Assembly (NCBI GenBank): GCA_964057225.1
Contig: OZ059900.1
Span: 7,326,501 to 7,390,500 of the forward strand
DNA from: Auanema rhodensis
Taxonomy: Eukaryota; Nematoda; Chromadorea; Rhabditida; Rhabditidae
Length of the DNA stretch: 64,000 nucleotides
Reading direction: 5' to 3'
The position numbers and the translations under genes were made by a program. Within the stretch, counting starts at the first letter, position 1. Each line of letters begins with the position of its first letter. Shown here piece by piece: positions 13,573-28,400 of this stretch. The notes under the pieces are model-generated. The model was given only the letters and a program-made list of their open reading frames with translations. It was not told where the DNA came from and did no database searches.

Positions 13573-16356
13573 TTCAGGATTCATAAACTTTGACTATTTT
13601 CACATATATATGTTCAATTTTAACCACTTTGGTCAAAAAGGACCGAAAATATCAAGAATTATTGGTTTTTTGGGGTTTGAAGGGCATTTTGGCTAAATCA
13701 GTCAAACTTTTGATCTTAAGCATATTTTTTTCTTCTAAAACGACTAAATGTATGAAATACTGTCATAGAATGTTCATATAGGTGTATTTTGCACGAATAT
13801 CAAAACTGATTGAAATATGGGCCTTTTTATGCTCAAAACGCCATATATTCAACGATTTTGGGTACAAAACATGTGAAAACTGTATGTTTTGATCAGACCC
13901 TTTGAGATATGGATTTGAAATTCAGGATTCATAAACTTTGACTATTTTTACATATATATGTCCAATTTTAACCACTTTGGTCAAAAAGGACCGAAAATAT
14001 CAAGAATTATTGGTTTTTTGGGGTTTGAAGGACATTTTGGCTAAATCAGTCAAACTTTTGATCTTAAGCATATTTTTTTCTTCTAAAACGACTAAATGTA
14101 TGAAATACTGTCATAGAATGTTCATATAGGTGTATTTTGCACGAATATCAAAACTGATTGAAATATGGGCCTTTTTATGTTCAAAACGCCATATATTCAA
14201 CGATTTTGGGTACAAAACATGTGAAAACTGTATGTTTTGATCAGACCCTTTGAGATATGGATTTGAAATTCAGGATTCATAAACTTTGACTATTTTTACA
14301 TATATATGTCCAATTTTAACCACTTTGGTCAAAAAGGACCGAAAATATCAAGAATTATTGGTTTTTTGGGGATTGAAGGGCATTTTGGCAAAATCAGTCA
14401 AACTTTTGATCTTAAGCATATTTTTTTCTTCTAAAACGACTAAATGTATGAAATACTGTCATAGAATGTTCATATAGGTGTATTTTGCACGAATATCAAA
14501 ACTGATTGAAATATGGGCCTTTTTATGCTCAAAACGCCATATATTCAACGATTTTGGGTACAAAACATGTGAAAACTGTATGTTTTGATCAGACCCTTTG
14601 AGATATGGATTTGAAATTCAGGATTCATAAACTTCGACTATTTCTACATATATATGTCCAATTTTAACCACTTTGGTCAAAAAGGACCGAAAATATCAAG
14701 AATTATTGGTTTTTTGGGGTTTGAAGGACATTTTGGCTAAATCAGTCAAACTTTTGATCTTAAGCATATTTTTTTCTTCTAAAACGACTAAATGTATGAA
14801 ATACTGTCAAAGAATGTTCATATAGGTGTATTTTGCACGAATATCAAAACTGATTGAAATATGGGCCTTTTTATGCTCAAAACGCCATATATTCAACGAT
14901 TTTGGGTACAAAACATGTGAAAACTGTATGTTTTGATCAGACCCTTTGAGATATGGATTTGAAATTAGGGATTCATAAACTTCGACTATTTCTACATATA
15001 TATGTCCAATTTTAACCACTTTGGTCAAAAAGGACCGAAAATATCAAGAATTATTGGTTTTTTGGGGTTTGAAGGACATTTTGGCAAAATCAGTCAAACT
15101 TTTGATCTTAAGCATATTTTTTTCTTCTAAAACGACTAAATGTATGAAATACTGTCATAGAATGTTCATATAGGTGTATTTTGCACGAATATCAAAACTG
15201 ATTGAAATATGGGCCTTTTTATGTTCAAAACGCCATATATTCAACGATTTTGGGTACAAAACATGTGAAAACTGTATGTTTTGATCAGACCCTTTGAGAT
15301 ATGGATTTGAAATTCAGGATTCATAAACTTTGACTATTTTTACATATATATGTCCAATTTTAACCACTTTGGTCAAAAAGGACAGAAAATATCAAGAATT
15401 ATTGGTTTTTTGGGGATTGAAGGGCATTTTGGCAAAATCAGTCAAACTTTTGATCTTAAGCATATTTTTTTCTTCTAAAACGACTAAATGTATGAAATAC
15501 TGTCATAGAATGTTCATATAGGTGTATTTTGCACGAATATCAAAACTGATTGAAATATGGGCCTTTTTATGCTCAAAACGCCATATATTCAACGATTTTG
15601 GGTTCAAAACATGTGAAAACTGTATGTTTTGATCAGACCCTTTGAGATATGGATTTGAAATTCAGGATTCATAAACTTTGACTATTTTTACATATATATG
15701 TCCAATTTTAACCACTTTGGTCAAAAAGGACCGAAAATATCAAGAATTATTGGTTTTTTGGGGTTTGAAGGGCATTTTGGCTAAATCAGTCAAACTTTTG
15801 ATCTTAAGCATATTTTTTTCTTCTAAAACGACTAAATGTATGAAATACTGTCATAGAATGTTCATATAGGTGTATTTTGCACGAATATCAAAACTGATTG
15901 AAATATGGGCCTTTTTATGCTCAAAACGCCATATATTCAACGATTTTGGGTTCAAAACATGTGAAAACTGTATGTTTTGATCAGACCCTTTGAGATATGG
16001 ATTTGAAATTCAGGATTCATAAACTTTGACTATTTTTACATATATATGTCCAATTTTAACCACTTTGGTCAAAAAGGACCGAAAATATCAAGAATTATTG
16101 GTTTTTTGGGGATTGAAGGGCATTTTGGCAAAATCAGTCAAACTTTTGATCTTAAGCATATTTTTTTCTTCTAAAACGACTAAATGTATGAAATACTGTC
16201 ATAGAATGTTCATATAGGTGTATTTTGCACGAATATCAAAACTGATTGAAATATGGGCCTTTTTATGCTCAAAACGCCATATATTCAACGATTTTGGGTA
16301 CAAAACATGTGAAAACTGTATGTTTTGATCAGACCCTTTGAGATATGGATTTGAAA
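13573..16356 (+). repeat. 8-monomer block, right copy (2784 bp)
   Basis: This repeats the eight members of 8701-11484 in order. They include the AGGG junction variant (14967), the A72/T292 D form (15313) and the C42/T122/T292 form (15661). The spacing of 4872 bp is exactly 14 x 348, as expected if the copy arose by unequal exchange in register. It is followed at 16357 by a C19/C28/A112 form that ends with T194, so the duplicated stretch stops around the end of the D monomer. Confidence 0.87.
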
Positions 16357-18444
16357 TTCAGGATTCATAAACTTCGACTATTTCTACATATATATGTCCA
16401 ATTTTAACCACTTTGGTCAAAAAGGACCGAAAATATCAAGAATTATTGGTTTTTTGGGGTTTGAAGGACATTTTGGCTAAATCAGTCAAACTTTTGATCT
16501 TAAGCATATTTTTTTCTTCTAAAACGACTAAATGTATGAAATACTGTCATAGAATGTTCATATAGGTGTATTTTGCACGAATATCAAAACTGATTGAAAT
16601 ATGGGCCTTTTTATGCTCAAAACGCCATATATTCAACGATTTTGGGTACAAAACATGTGAAAACTGTATGTTTTGATCAGACCCTTTGAGATATGGATTT
16701 GAAATTCAGGATTCATAAACTTTGACTATTTTTACATATATATGTCCAATTTTAACCACTTTGGTCAAAAAGGACCGAAAATATCAAGAATTATTGGTTT
16801 TTTGGGGTTTGAAGGACATTTTGGCTAAATCAGTCAAACTTTTGATCTTAAGCATATTTTTTTCTTCTAAAACGACTAAATGTATGAAATACTGTCATAG
16901 AATGTTCATATAGGTGTATTTTGCACGAATATCAAAACTGATTGAAATATGGGCCTTTTTATGTTCAAAACGCCATATATTCAACGATTTTGGGTACAAA
17001 ACATGTGAAAACTGTATGTTTTGATCAGACCCTTTGAGATATGGATTTGAAATTCAGGATTCATAAACTTTGACTATTTTTACATATATATGTCCAATTT
17101 TAACCACTTTGGTCAAAAAGGACAGAAAATATCAAGAATTATTGGTTTTTTGGGGATTGAAGGGCATTTTGGCAAAATCAGTCAAACTTTTGATCTTAAG
17201 CATATTTTTTTCTTCTAAAACGACTAAATGTATGAAATACTGTCATAGAATGTTCATATAGGTGTATTTTGCACGAATATCAAAACTGATTGAAATATGG
17301 GCCTTTTTATGCTCAAAACGCCATATATTCAACGATTTTGGGTTCAAAACATGTGAAAACTGTATGTTTTGATCAGACCCTTTGAGATATGGATTTGAAA
17401 TTCAGGATTCATAAACTTTGACTATTTTTACATATATATGTCCAATTTTAACCACTTTGGTCAAAAAGGACCGAAAATATCAAGAATTATTGGTTTTTTG
17501 GGGTTTGAAGGACATTTTGGCTAAATCAGTCAAACTTTTGATCTTAAGCATATTTTTTTCTTCTAAAACGACTAAATGTATGAAATACTGTCATAGAATG
17601 TTCATATAGGTGTATTTTGCACGAATATCAAAACTGATTGAAATATGGGCCTTTTTATGCTCAAAACGCCATATATTCAACGATTTTGGGTACAAAACAT
17701 GTGAAAACTGTATGTTTTGATCAGACCCTTTGAGATATGGATTTGAAATTCAGGATTCATAAACTTTGACTATTTTTACATATATATGTCCAATTTTAAC
17801 CACTTTGGTCAAAAAGGACCGAAAATATCAAGAATTATTGGTTTTTTGGGGTTTGAAGGACATTTTGGCTAAATCAGTCAAACTTTTGATCTTAAGCATA
17901 TTTTTTTCTTCTAAAACGACTAAATGTATGAAATACTGTCATAGAATGTTCATATAGGTGTATTTTGCACGAATATCAAAACTGATTGAAATATGGGCCT
18001 TTTTATGTTCAAAACGCCATATATTCAACGATTTTGGGTACAAAACATGTGAAAACTGTATGTTTTGATCAGACCCTTTGAGATATGGATTTGAAATTCA
18101 GGATTCATAAACTTTGACTATTTTTACATATATATGTCCAATTTTAACCACTTTGGTCAAAAAGGACAGAAAATATCAAGAATTATTGGTTTTTTGGGGA
18201 TTGAAGGGCATTTTGGCAAAATCAGTCAAACTTTTGATCTTAAGCATATTTTTTTCTTCTAAAACGACTAAATGTATGAAATACTGTCATAGAATGTTCA
18301 TATAGGTGTATTTTGCACGAATATCAAAACTGATTGAAATATGGGCCTTTTTATGCTCAAAACGCCATATATTCAACGATTTTGGGTTCAAAACATGTGA
18401 AAACTGTATGTTTTGATCAGACCCTTTGAGATATGGATTTGAAA
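16357..18444 (+). repeat. 3-monomer HOR, two copies, left-zone classes
   Basis: Units 16357-17400 and 17401-18444 each hold an A112/T122/C260 monomer, then F with T260, then D with A72 and T292. Second and third members match at diagnostic sites. The first members differ only in their left end: 16357 has C19 and C28, 17401 has T19 and T28. The A72 D form links this stretch to the 8-monomer blocks on its left. Confidence 0.78.
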
Positions 18445-20532
18445 TTCAGGATTCATAAACTTTGACTATTTTTACATATATATGTCCAATTTTAACCACT
18501 TTGGTCAAAAAGGACCGAAAATATCAAGAATTATTGGTTTTTTGGGGTTTGAAGGGCATTTTGGCTAAATCAGTCAAACTTTTGATCTTAAGCATATTTT
18601 TTTCTTCTAAAACGACTAAATGTATGAAATACTGTCATAAAATGTTCATATAGGTGTATTTTGCACGAATATCAAAACTGATTGAAATATGGGCCTTTTT
18701 ATGCTCAAAACGCCATATATTCAACGATTTTGGGTTCAAAACATGTGAAAACTGTATGTTTTGATCAGACCCTTTGAGATATGGATTTGAAATTCAGGAT
18801 TCATAAACTTTGACTATTTTTACATATATATGTTCAATTTTAACCACTTTGGTCAAAAAGGACCGAAAATATCAAGAATTATTGGTTTTTTGGGGTTTGA
18901 AGGGCATTTTGGCTAAATCAGTCAAACTTTTGATCTTAAGCATATTTTTTTCTTCTAAAACGACTAAATGTATGAAATACTGTCATAGAATGTTGATATA
19001 GGTGTATTTTGCACGAATATCAAAACTGATTGAAATATGGGCCTTTTTATGTTCAAAACGCCATATATTCAACGATTTTGGGTACAAAACATGTGAAAAC
19101 TGTATGTTTTGATCAGACCCTTTGAGATATGGATTTGAAATTCAGGATTCATAAACTTTGACTATTTTTACATATATATGTCCAATTTTAACCACTTTGG
19201 TCAAAAAGGACCGAAAATATCAAGAATTATTGGTTTTTTGGGGTTTGAAGGACATTTTGGCTAAATCAGTCAAACTTTTGATCTTAAGCATATTTTTTTC
19301 TTCTAAAACGACTAAATGTATGAAATACTGTCATAGAATGTTCATATAGGTCTATTTTGCACGAATATCAAAACTGATTGAAATATGGGCCTTTTTATGT
19401 TCAAAACGCCATATATTCAACGATTTTGGGTACAAAACATGTGAAAACTGTATGTTTTGATCAGACCCTTTGAGATATGGATTTGAAATTCAGGATTCAT
19501 AAACTTTGACTATTTTTACATATATATGTCCAATTTTAACCACTTTGGTCAAAAAGGACCGAAAATATCAAGAATTATTGGTTTTTTGGGGTTTGAAGGG
19601 CATTTTGGCTAAATCAGTCAAACTTTTGATCTTAAGCATATTTTTTTCTTCTAAAACGACTAAATGTATGAAATACTGTCATAGAATGTTCATATAGGTG
19701 TATTTTGCACGAATATCAAAACTGATTGAAATATGGGCCTTTTTATGCTCAAAACGCCATATATTCAACGATTTTGGGTTCAAAACATGTGAAAACTGTA
19801 TGTTTTGATCAGACCCTTTGAGATATGGATTTGAAATTCAGGATTCATAAACTTTGACTATTTTTACATATATATGTTCAATTTTAACCACTTTGGTCAA
19901 AAAGGACCGAAAATATCAAGAATTATTGGTTTTTTGGGGTTTGAAGGGCATTTTGGCTAAATCAGTCAAACTTTTGATCTTAAGCATATTTTTTTCTTCT
20001 AAAACGACTAAATGTATGAAATACTGTCATAGAATGTTGATATAGGTGTATTTTGCACGAATATCAAAACTGATTGAAATATGGGCCTTTTTATGTTCAA
20101 AACGCCATATATTCAACGATTTTGGGTACAAAACATGTGAAAACTGTATGTTTTGATCAGACCCTTTGAGATATGGATTTGAAATTCAGGATTCATAAAC
20201 TTTGACTATTTTTACATATATATGTCCAATTTTAACCACTTTGGTCAAAAAGGACCGAAAATATCAAGAATTTTTGGTTTTTTGGGGTTTGAAGGACATT
20301 TTGGCTAAATCAGTCAAACTTTTGATCTTAAGCATATTTTTTTCTTCTAAAACGACTAAATGTATGAAATACTGTCATAGAATGTTCATATAGGTCTATT
20401 TTGCACGAATATCAAAACTGATTGAAATATGGGCCTTTTTATGTTCAAAACGCCATATATTCAACGATTTTGGGTACAAAACATGTGAAAACTGTATGTT
20501 TTGATCAGACCCTTTGAGATATGGATTTGAAA
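18445..20532 (+). repeat. 3-monomer HOR, two copies (marker C212)
   Basis: Units 18445-19488 and 19489-20532 each contain C42/T122/T292, then A with G203 and T260, then F with C212 and T260. A third copy lies at 22273-23316, 2784 bp (8 monomers) after the second. C212 is seen only in F monomers between 19141 and 29927, so it marks a limited expansion. Small private changes include A196 at 18445 (CATAAAATG) and a T-for-A change near position 88 at 20185. Confidence 0.8.
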
Positions 20533-23316
20533 TTCAGGATTCATAAACTTTGACTATTTTTACATATATATGTCCAATTTCAACCACTTTGGTCAAAAAG
20601 GACCGAAAATATCAAGAATTATTGGTTTTTTGGGGTTTGAAGGGCATTTTGGCAAAATCAGTCAAACTTTTGATCTTAAGCATATTTTTTTCTTCTAAAA
20701 CGACTAAATGTATGAAATACTGTCAAAGAATGTTCATATAGGTGTATTTTGCACGAATATCAAAACTGATTGAAATATGGGCCTTTTTATGCTCAAAACG
20801 CCATATATTCAACGATTTTGGGTACAAAACATGTGAAAACTGTATGTTTTGATCAGACCCTTTGAGATATGGATTTGAAATTCAGGATTCATAAACTTTG
20901 ACTATTTTCACATATATATGTCCAATTTCAACCACTTTGGTCAAAAAGGACCGAAAATATCAAGAATTATTGGTTTTTTGGGGTTTGAAGGGCATTTTGG
21001 CTGAATCAGTCAAACTTTTGATCTTAAGCATATTTTTTTTTTCTAAAACGACTAAATGTATGAAATACTGTCATAGAATGTTCATATAGGTGTATTTTGC
21101 ACGAATATCAAAACTGATTGAAATATGGGCCTTTTTATGCTCAAAACGCCATATATTCAACGATTTTGGGTACAAAACATGTGAAAACTGTATGTTTTGA
21201 TCAGACCCTTTGAGATATGGATTTGAAATTCAGGATTCATAAACTTTGACTATTTTTACATATATATGTTCAATTGTAACCACTTTGGTCAAAAAGGACC
21301 GAAAATATCAAGAATTATTGGTTTTTTGGGGTTTGAAGGGCATTTTGGCTAAATCAGTCAAACTTTTGATCTTAAGCATATTTTTTTCTTCTAAAACGAC
21401 TAAATGTATGAAATACTGTCATAGAATGTTGATATAGGTGTATTTTGCACGAATATCAAAACTGATTGAAATATGGGCCTTTTTATGCTCAAAACGCCAT
21501 ATATTCAACGATTTTGGGTACAAAACATGTGAAAACTGTATGTTTTGATCAGACCCTTTGAGATATGGATTTGGAATTCAGGATTCATAAACTTTGACTA
21601 TTTTTACATATATATGTTCAATTTTAACCACTTTGGTCAAAAAGGACCGAAAATATCAAGAATTATTGGTTTTTTGGGGTTTGAAGGGCATTTTGGCTAA
21701 ATCAGTCAAACTTTTGATCTTAAGCATATTTTTTTCTTCTAAAACGACTAAATGTATGAAATACTGTCATAGAATGTTCATATAGGTGTATTTTGCACGA
21801 ATATCAAAACTGATTGAAATATGGGCCTTTTTATGCTCAAAACGCCATATATTCAACGATTTTGGGTACAAAACATGTGAAAACTGTATGTTTTGATCAG
21901 ACCCTTTGAGATATGGATTTGAAATTCAGGATTCATAAACTTTGACTATTTTTACATATATATGTCCAATTTTAACCACTTTGGTCAAAAAGGACCGAAA
22001 ATATCAAGAATTATTGGTTTTTTGGGGATTGAAGGGCATTTTGGCAAAATCAGTCAAACTTTTGATCTTAAGCATATTTTTTTCTTCTAAAACGACTAAA
22101 TGTATGAAATACTGTCATAGAATGTTCATATAGGTGTATTTTGCACGAATATCAAAACTGATTGAAATATGGGCCTTTTTATGCTCAAAACGCCATATAT
22201 TCAACGATTTTGGGTTCAAAACATGTGAAAACTGTATGTTTTGATCAGACCCTTTGAGATATGGATTTGAAATTCAGGATTCATAAACTTTGACTATTTT
22301 TACATATATATGTCCAATTTTAACCACTTTGGTCAAAAAGGACCGAAAATATCAAGAATTATTGGTTTTTTGGGGTTTGAAGGGCATTTTGGCTAAATCA
22401 GTCAAACTTTTGATCTTAAGCATATTTTTTTCTTCTAAAACGACTAAATGTATGAAATACTGTCATAGAATGTTCATATAGGTGTATTTTGCACGAATAT
22501 CAAAACTGATTGAAATATGGGCCTTTTTATGCTCAAAACGCCATATATTCAACGATTTTGGGTTCAAAACATGTGAAAACTGTATGTTTTGATCAGATCC
22601 TTTGAGATATGGATTTGAAATTCAGGATTCATAAACTTTGACTATTTTTACATATATATGTTCAATTTTAACCACTTTGGTCAAAAAGGACCGAAAATAT
22701 CAAGAATTATTGGTTTTTTGGGGTTTGAAGGGCATTTTGGCTAAATCAGTCAAACTTTTGATCTTAAGCATATTTTTTTCTTCTAAAACGACTAAATGTA
22801 TGAAATACTGTCATAGAATGTTGATATAGGTGTATTTTGCACGAATATCAAAACTGATTGAAATATGGGCCTTTTTATGTTCAAAACGCCATATATTCAA
22901 CGATTTTGGGTACAAAACATGTGAAAACTGTATGTTTTGATCAGACCCTTTGAGATATGGATTTGAAATTCAGGATTCATAAACTTTGACTATTTTTACA
23001 TATATATGTCCAATTTTAACCACTTTGGTCAAAAAGGACCGAAAATATCAAGAATTATTGGTTTTTTGGGGTTTGAAGGACATTTTGGCTAAATCAGTCA
23101 AACTTTTGATCTTAAGCATATTTTTTTCTTCTAAAACGACTAAATGTATGAAATACTGTCATAGAATGTTCATATAGGTCTATTTTGCACGAATATCAAA
23201 ACTGATTGAAATATGGGCCTTTTTATGTTCAAAACGCCATATATTCAACGATTTTGGGTACAAAACATGTGAAAACTGTATGTTTTGATCAGACCCTTTG
23301 AGATATGGATTTGAAA
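20533..23316 (+). repeat. Mixed segment with relocated G and H monomers
   Basis: Members start at 20533 (C42, C49, A122, A194), 20881 (H), 21229 (G with G203 and G346), 21577 (A), 21925 (D with T292), 22273 (C42/T122/T292, with the rare AGATCC junction), 22621 (A with G203, T260) and 22969 (F with C212). Copies 20881 and 21229 repeat the H-then-G order of 4525-5220 and 6265-6960, about 12 kb or more away from any other H. They therefore look like a small relocated fragment of the left-hand expansion. Confidence 0.72.
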
Positions 23317-25404
23317 TTCAGGATTCATAAACTTTGACTATTTTTACATATATATGTCCAATTTTAACCACTTTGGTCAAAAAGGACCGAAAATATCAAG
23401 AATTATTGGTTTTTTGGGGATTGAAGGGCATTTTGGCAAAATCAGTCAAACTTTTGATCTTAAGCATATTTTTTTCTTCTAAAACGACTAAATGTATGAA
23501 ATACTGTCATAGAATGTTCATATAGGTGTATTTTGCACGAATATCAAAACTGATTGAAATATGGGCCTTTTTATGCTCAAAACGCCATATATTCAACGAT
23601 TTTGGGTTCAAAACATGTGAAAACTGTATGTTTTGATCAGACCCTTTGAGATATGGATTTGAAATTCAGGATTCATAAACTTTGACTATTTTTACATATA
23701 TATGTTCAATTTTAACCACTTTGGTCAAAAAGGACCGAAAATATCAAGAATTATTGGTTTTTTGGGGTTTGAAGGGCATTTTGGCTAAATCAGTCAAACT
23801 TTTGATCTTAAGCATATTTTTTTCTTCTAAAACGACTAAATGTATGAAATACTGTCATAGAATGTTCATATAGGTGTATTTTGCACGAATATCAAAACTG
23901 ATTGAAATATGGGCCTTTTTATGCTCAAAACGCCATATATTCAACGATTTTGGGTACAAAACATGTGAAAACTGTATGTTTTGATCAGACCCTTTGAGAT
24001 ATGGATTTGAAATTCAGGATTCATAAACTTTGACTATTTTTACATATATATGTCCAATTTTAACCACTTCGGTCAAAAAGGACCGAAAATATCAAGAATT
24101 ATTGGTTTTTTGGGGATTGAAGGGCATTTTGGCGAAATCAGTCAAACTTTTGATCTTAAGCATATTTTTTTCTTCTAAAATGACTAAATGTATGAAATAC
24201 TGTCATAGAATGTTCAAATAGGTGTATTTTGCACGAATATCAAAACTGATTGAAATATGGGCCTTTTTATGTTCAAAACGCCATATATTCAACGATTTTG
24301 GGTACAAAACATGTGAAAACTGTATGTTTTGATCAGACCCTTTGAGATATGGATTTGAAATTCAGGATTCATAAACTTTGACTATTTTTACATATATATG
24401 TCCAATTTTAACCACTTTGGTCAAAAAGGACCGAAAATATCAAGAATTATTGGTTTTTTGGGGATTGAAGGGCATTTTGGCAAAATCAGTCAAACTTTTG
24501 ATCTTAAGCATATTTTTTTCTTCTAAAACGACTAAATGTATGAAATACTGTCATAGAATGTTCATATAGGTGTATTTTGCACGAATATCAAAACTGATTG
24601 AAATATGGGCCTTTTTATGCTCAAAACGCCATATATTCAACGATTTTGGGTTCAAAACATGTGAAAACTGTATGTTTTGATCAGACCCTTTGAGATATGG
24701 ATTTGAAATTCAGGATTCATAAACTTTGACTATTTTTACATATATATGTTCAATTTTAACCACTTTGGTCAAAAAGGACCGAAAATATCAAGAATTATTG
24801 GTTTTTTGGGGTTTGAAGGGCATTTTGGCTAAATCAGTCAAACTTTTGATCTTAAGCATATTTTTTTCTTCTAAAACGACTAAATGTATGAAATACTGTC
24901 ATAGAATGTTCATATAGGTGTATTTTGCACGAATATCAAAACTGATTGAAATATGGGCCTTTTTATGCTCAAAACGCCATATATTCAACGATTTTGGGTA
25001 CAAAACATGTGAAAACTGTATGTTTTGATCAGACCCTTTGAGATATGGATTTGAAATTCAGGATTCATAAACTTTGACTATTTTTACATATATATGTCCA
25101 ATTTTAACCACTTCGGTCAAAAAGGACCGAAAATATCAAGAATTATTGGTTTTTTGGGGATTGAAGGGCATTTTGGCGAAATCAGTCAAACTTTTGATCT
25201 TAAGCATATTTTTTTCTTCTAAAATGACTAAATGTATGAAATACTGTCATAGAATGTTCAAATAGGTGTATTTTGCACGAATATCAAAACTGATTGAAAT
25301 ATGGGCCTTTTTATGCTCAAAACGCCATATATTCAACGATTTTGGGTTCAAAACATGTGAAAACTGTATGTTTTGATCAGACCCTTTGAGATATGGATTT
25401 GAAA
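23317..25404 (+). repeat. 3-monomer HOR, two copies (marker C58/G122/A205)
   Basis: Units 23317-24360 and 24361-25404 each hold D with T292, then A, then a distinctive D-like monomer with C58, A104, G122, a change at 169 (AAATGAC) and A205. That third monomer occurs only at 24013 and 25057. Its two copies differ on the right: T260/A292 in the first and C260/T292 in the second. The unit thus ends in a mosaic difference, as the other HOR pairs do. Confidence 0.8.
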
Positions 25405-28400
25405 TTCAGGATTCATAAACTTTGACTATTTTTACATATATATGTTCAATTTTAACCACTTTGGTCAAAAAGGACCGAAAATATCAAGAATTATTGGTTT
25501 TTTGGGGTTTGAAGGGCATTTTGGCTAAATCAGTCAAACTTTTGATCTTAAGCATATTTTTTTCTTCTAAAACGACTAAATGCATGAAATACTGTCATAG
25601 AATGTTCATATAGGTGTATTTTGCACGAATATCAAAACTGATTGAAATATGGGCCTTTTTATGCTCAAAACGCCATATATTCAACGATTTTGGGTTCAAA
25701 ACATGTGAAAACTGTATGTTTTGATCAGACCCTTTGAGATATGGATTTGAAATTCAGGATTCATAAACTTTGACTATTTTTACATATATATGTTCAATTT
25801 TAACCACTTTGGTCAAAAAGGACCGAAAATATCAAGAATTATTGGTTTTTTGGGGTTTGAAGGGCATTTTGGCTAAATCAGTCAAACTTTTGATCTTAAG
25901 CATATTTTTTTCTTCTAAAACGACTAAATGTATGAAATACTGTCATAGAATGTTCATATAGGTGTATTTTGCACGAATATCAAAACTGATTGAAATATGG
26001 GCCTTTTTATGCTCAAAACGCCATATATTCAACGATTTTGGGTACAAAACATGTGAAAACTGTATGTTTTGATCAGACCCTTTGAGATATGGATTTGAAA
26101 TTCAGGATTCATAAACTTCGACTATTCCTACATATATATGTCCAATTTTAACCACTTTGGTCAAAAAGGACCGAAAATATCGAGAATTATTGGTTTTTTG
26201 GGGTTTGAAGGGCATTTTGGCAAAATCAGTCAAACTTTTGATCTTAAGCATATTTTTTTCTTCTAAAACGACTAAATGTATGAAATACTGTCGAAGAATG
26301 TTCATATAGGTGTATTTTGCACGAATATCAAAACTGATTGAAATATGGGCCTTTTTATGCTCAAAACGCCATATATTCAACGATTTTGGGTACAAAACAT
26401 GTGAAAACTGTATGTTTTGATCAGACCCTTTGAGATATGGATTTGAAATTCAGGATTCATAAACTTTGACTATTTTTACATATATATGTCCAATTTTAAC
26501 CACTTTGGTCAAAAAGGACCGAAAATATCAAGAATTATTGGTTTTTTGGGGATTGAAGGGCATTTTGGCAAAATCAGTCAAACTTTTGATCTTAAGCATA
26601 TTTTTTTCTTCTAAAACGACTAAATGTATGAAATACTGTCATAGAATGTTCATATAGGTGTATTTTGCACGAATATCAAAACTGATTGAAATATGGGCCT
26701 TTTTATGTTCAAAACGCCATATATTCAACGATTTTGGGTACAAAACATGTGAAAACTGTATGTTTTGATCAGACCCTTTGAGATATGGATTTGAAATTCA
26801 GGATTCATAAACTTCGACTATTTCTACATATATATGTCCAATTTTAACCACTTTGGTCAAAAAGGACCGAAAATATCAAGAATTATTGGTTTTTTGGGGT
26901 TTGAAGGGCATTTTGGCAAAATCAGTCAAACTTTTGATCTTAAGCATATTTTTTTCTTCTAAAACGACTAAATGTATGAAATACTGTCATAGAATGTTCA
27001 TATAGGTGTATTTTGCACGAATATCAAAACTGATTGAAATATGGGCCTTTTTATGCTCAAAACGCCATATATTCAACGATTTTGGGTACAAAACATGTGA
27101 AAACTGTATGTTTTGATCAGACCCTTTGAGATATGGATTTGAAATTCAGGATTCATAAACTTTGACTATTTTTACATTTATATGTCCAATTTTAACCACT
27201 TTGGTCAAAAAGGACCGAAAATATCAAGAATTATTGGTTTTTTGGGGATTGAAGGGCATTTTGGCAAAATCAGTCAAACTTTTGATCTTAAGCATATTTT
27301 TTTCTTCTAAAACGACTAAATGTATGAAATACTGTCATAGAATGTTCATATAGGTGTATTTTGCACGAATATCAAAACTGATTGAAATATGGGCCTTTTT
27401 ATGTTCAAAACGCCATATATTCAACGATTTTGGGTACAAAACATGTGAAAACTGTATGTTTTGATCAGACCCTTTGAGATATGGATTTGAAATTCAGGGT
27501 TCATAAACTTTGACTATTTTTACATATATATGTCCAATTTTAACCACTTTGGTCAAAAAGGACCGAAAATATCAAGAATTATTGGTTTTTTGGGGATTGA
27601 AGGGCATTTTGGCAAAATCAGTCAAACTTTTGATCTTAAGCATATTTTTTTCTTCTAAAACGACTAAATGTATGAAATACTGTCATAGAATGTTCAAATA
27701 GGTGTATTTTGCACGAATATCAAAACTGATTGAAATATGGGCCTTTTTATGCTCAAAACGCCATATATTCAACGATTTTGGGTTCAAAACATGTGAAAAC
27801 TGTATGTTTTGATCAGACCCTTTGAGATATGGATTTGAAATTCAGGATTCATAAACTTTGACTATTTTTACATATATATGTTCAATTTTAACCACTTTGG
27901 TCAAAAAGGACCGAAAATATCAAGAATTATTGGTTTTTTGGGGTTTGAAGGGCATTTTGGCTAAATCAGTCAAACTTTTGATCTTAAGCATATTTTTTTC
28001 TTCTAAAACGACTAAATGTATGAAATACTGTCATAGAATGTTCATATAGGTGTATTTTGCACGAATATCAAAACTGATTGAAATATGGGCCTTTTTATGT
28101 TCAAAACGCCATATATTCAACGATTTTGGGTACAAAACATGTGAAAACTGTATGTTTTGATCAGACCCTTTGAGATATGGATTTGAAATTCAGGATTCAT
28201 AAACTTTGACTATTTTTACATATATATGTCCAATTTTAACCACTTTGGTCAAAAAGGACCGAAAATATCAAGAATTATTGGTTTTTTGGGGTTTGAAGGA
28301 CATTTTGGATAAATCAGTCAAACTTTTGATCTTAAGCATATTTTTTTCTTCTAAAACGACTAAATGTATGAAATACTGTCATAGAATGTTCATATAGGTC

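Noticed and set aside
26102-26395. Minus-strand open frames of 71-97 codons (818-1108, 3908-4123, 26102-26395, 30625-30918 and others)
   Set aside because: They are reverse-strand readings of the same monomer that open only in copies with GA at 193-194, T196 or similar changes. They show no start context or conserved product.
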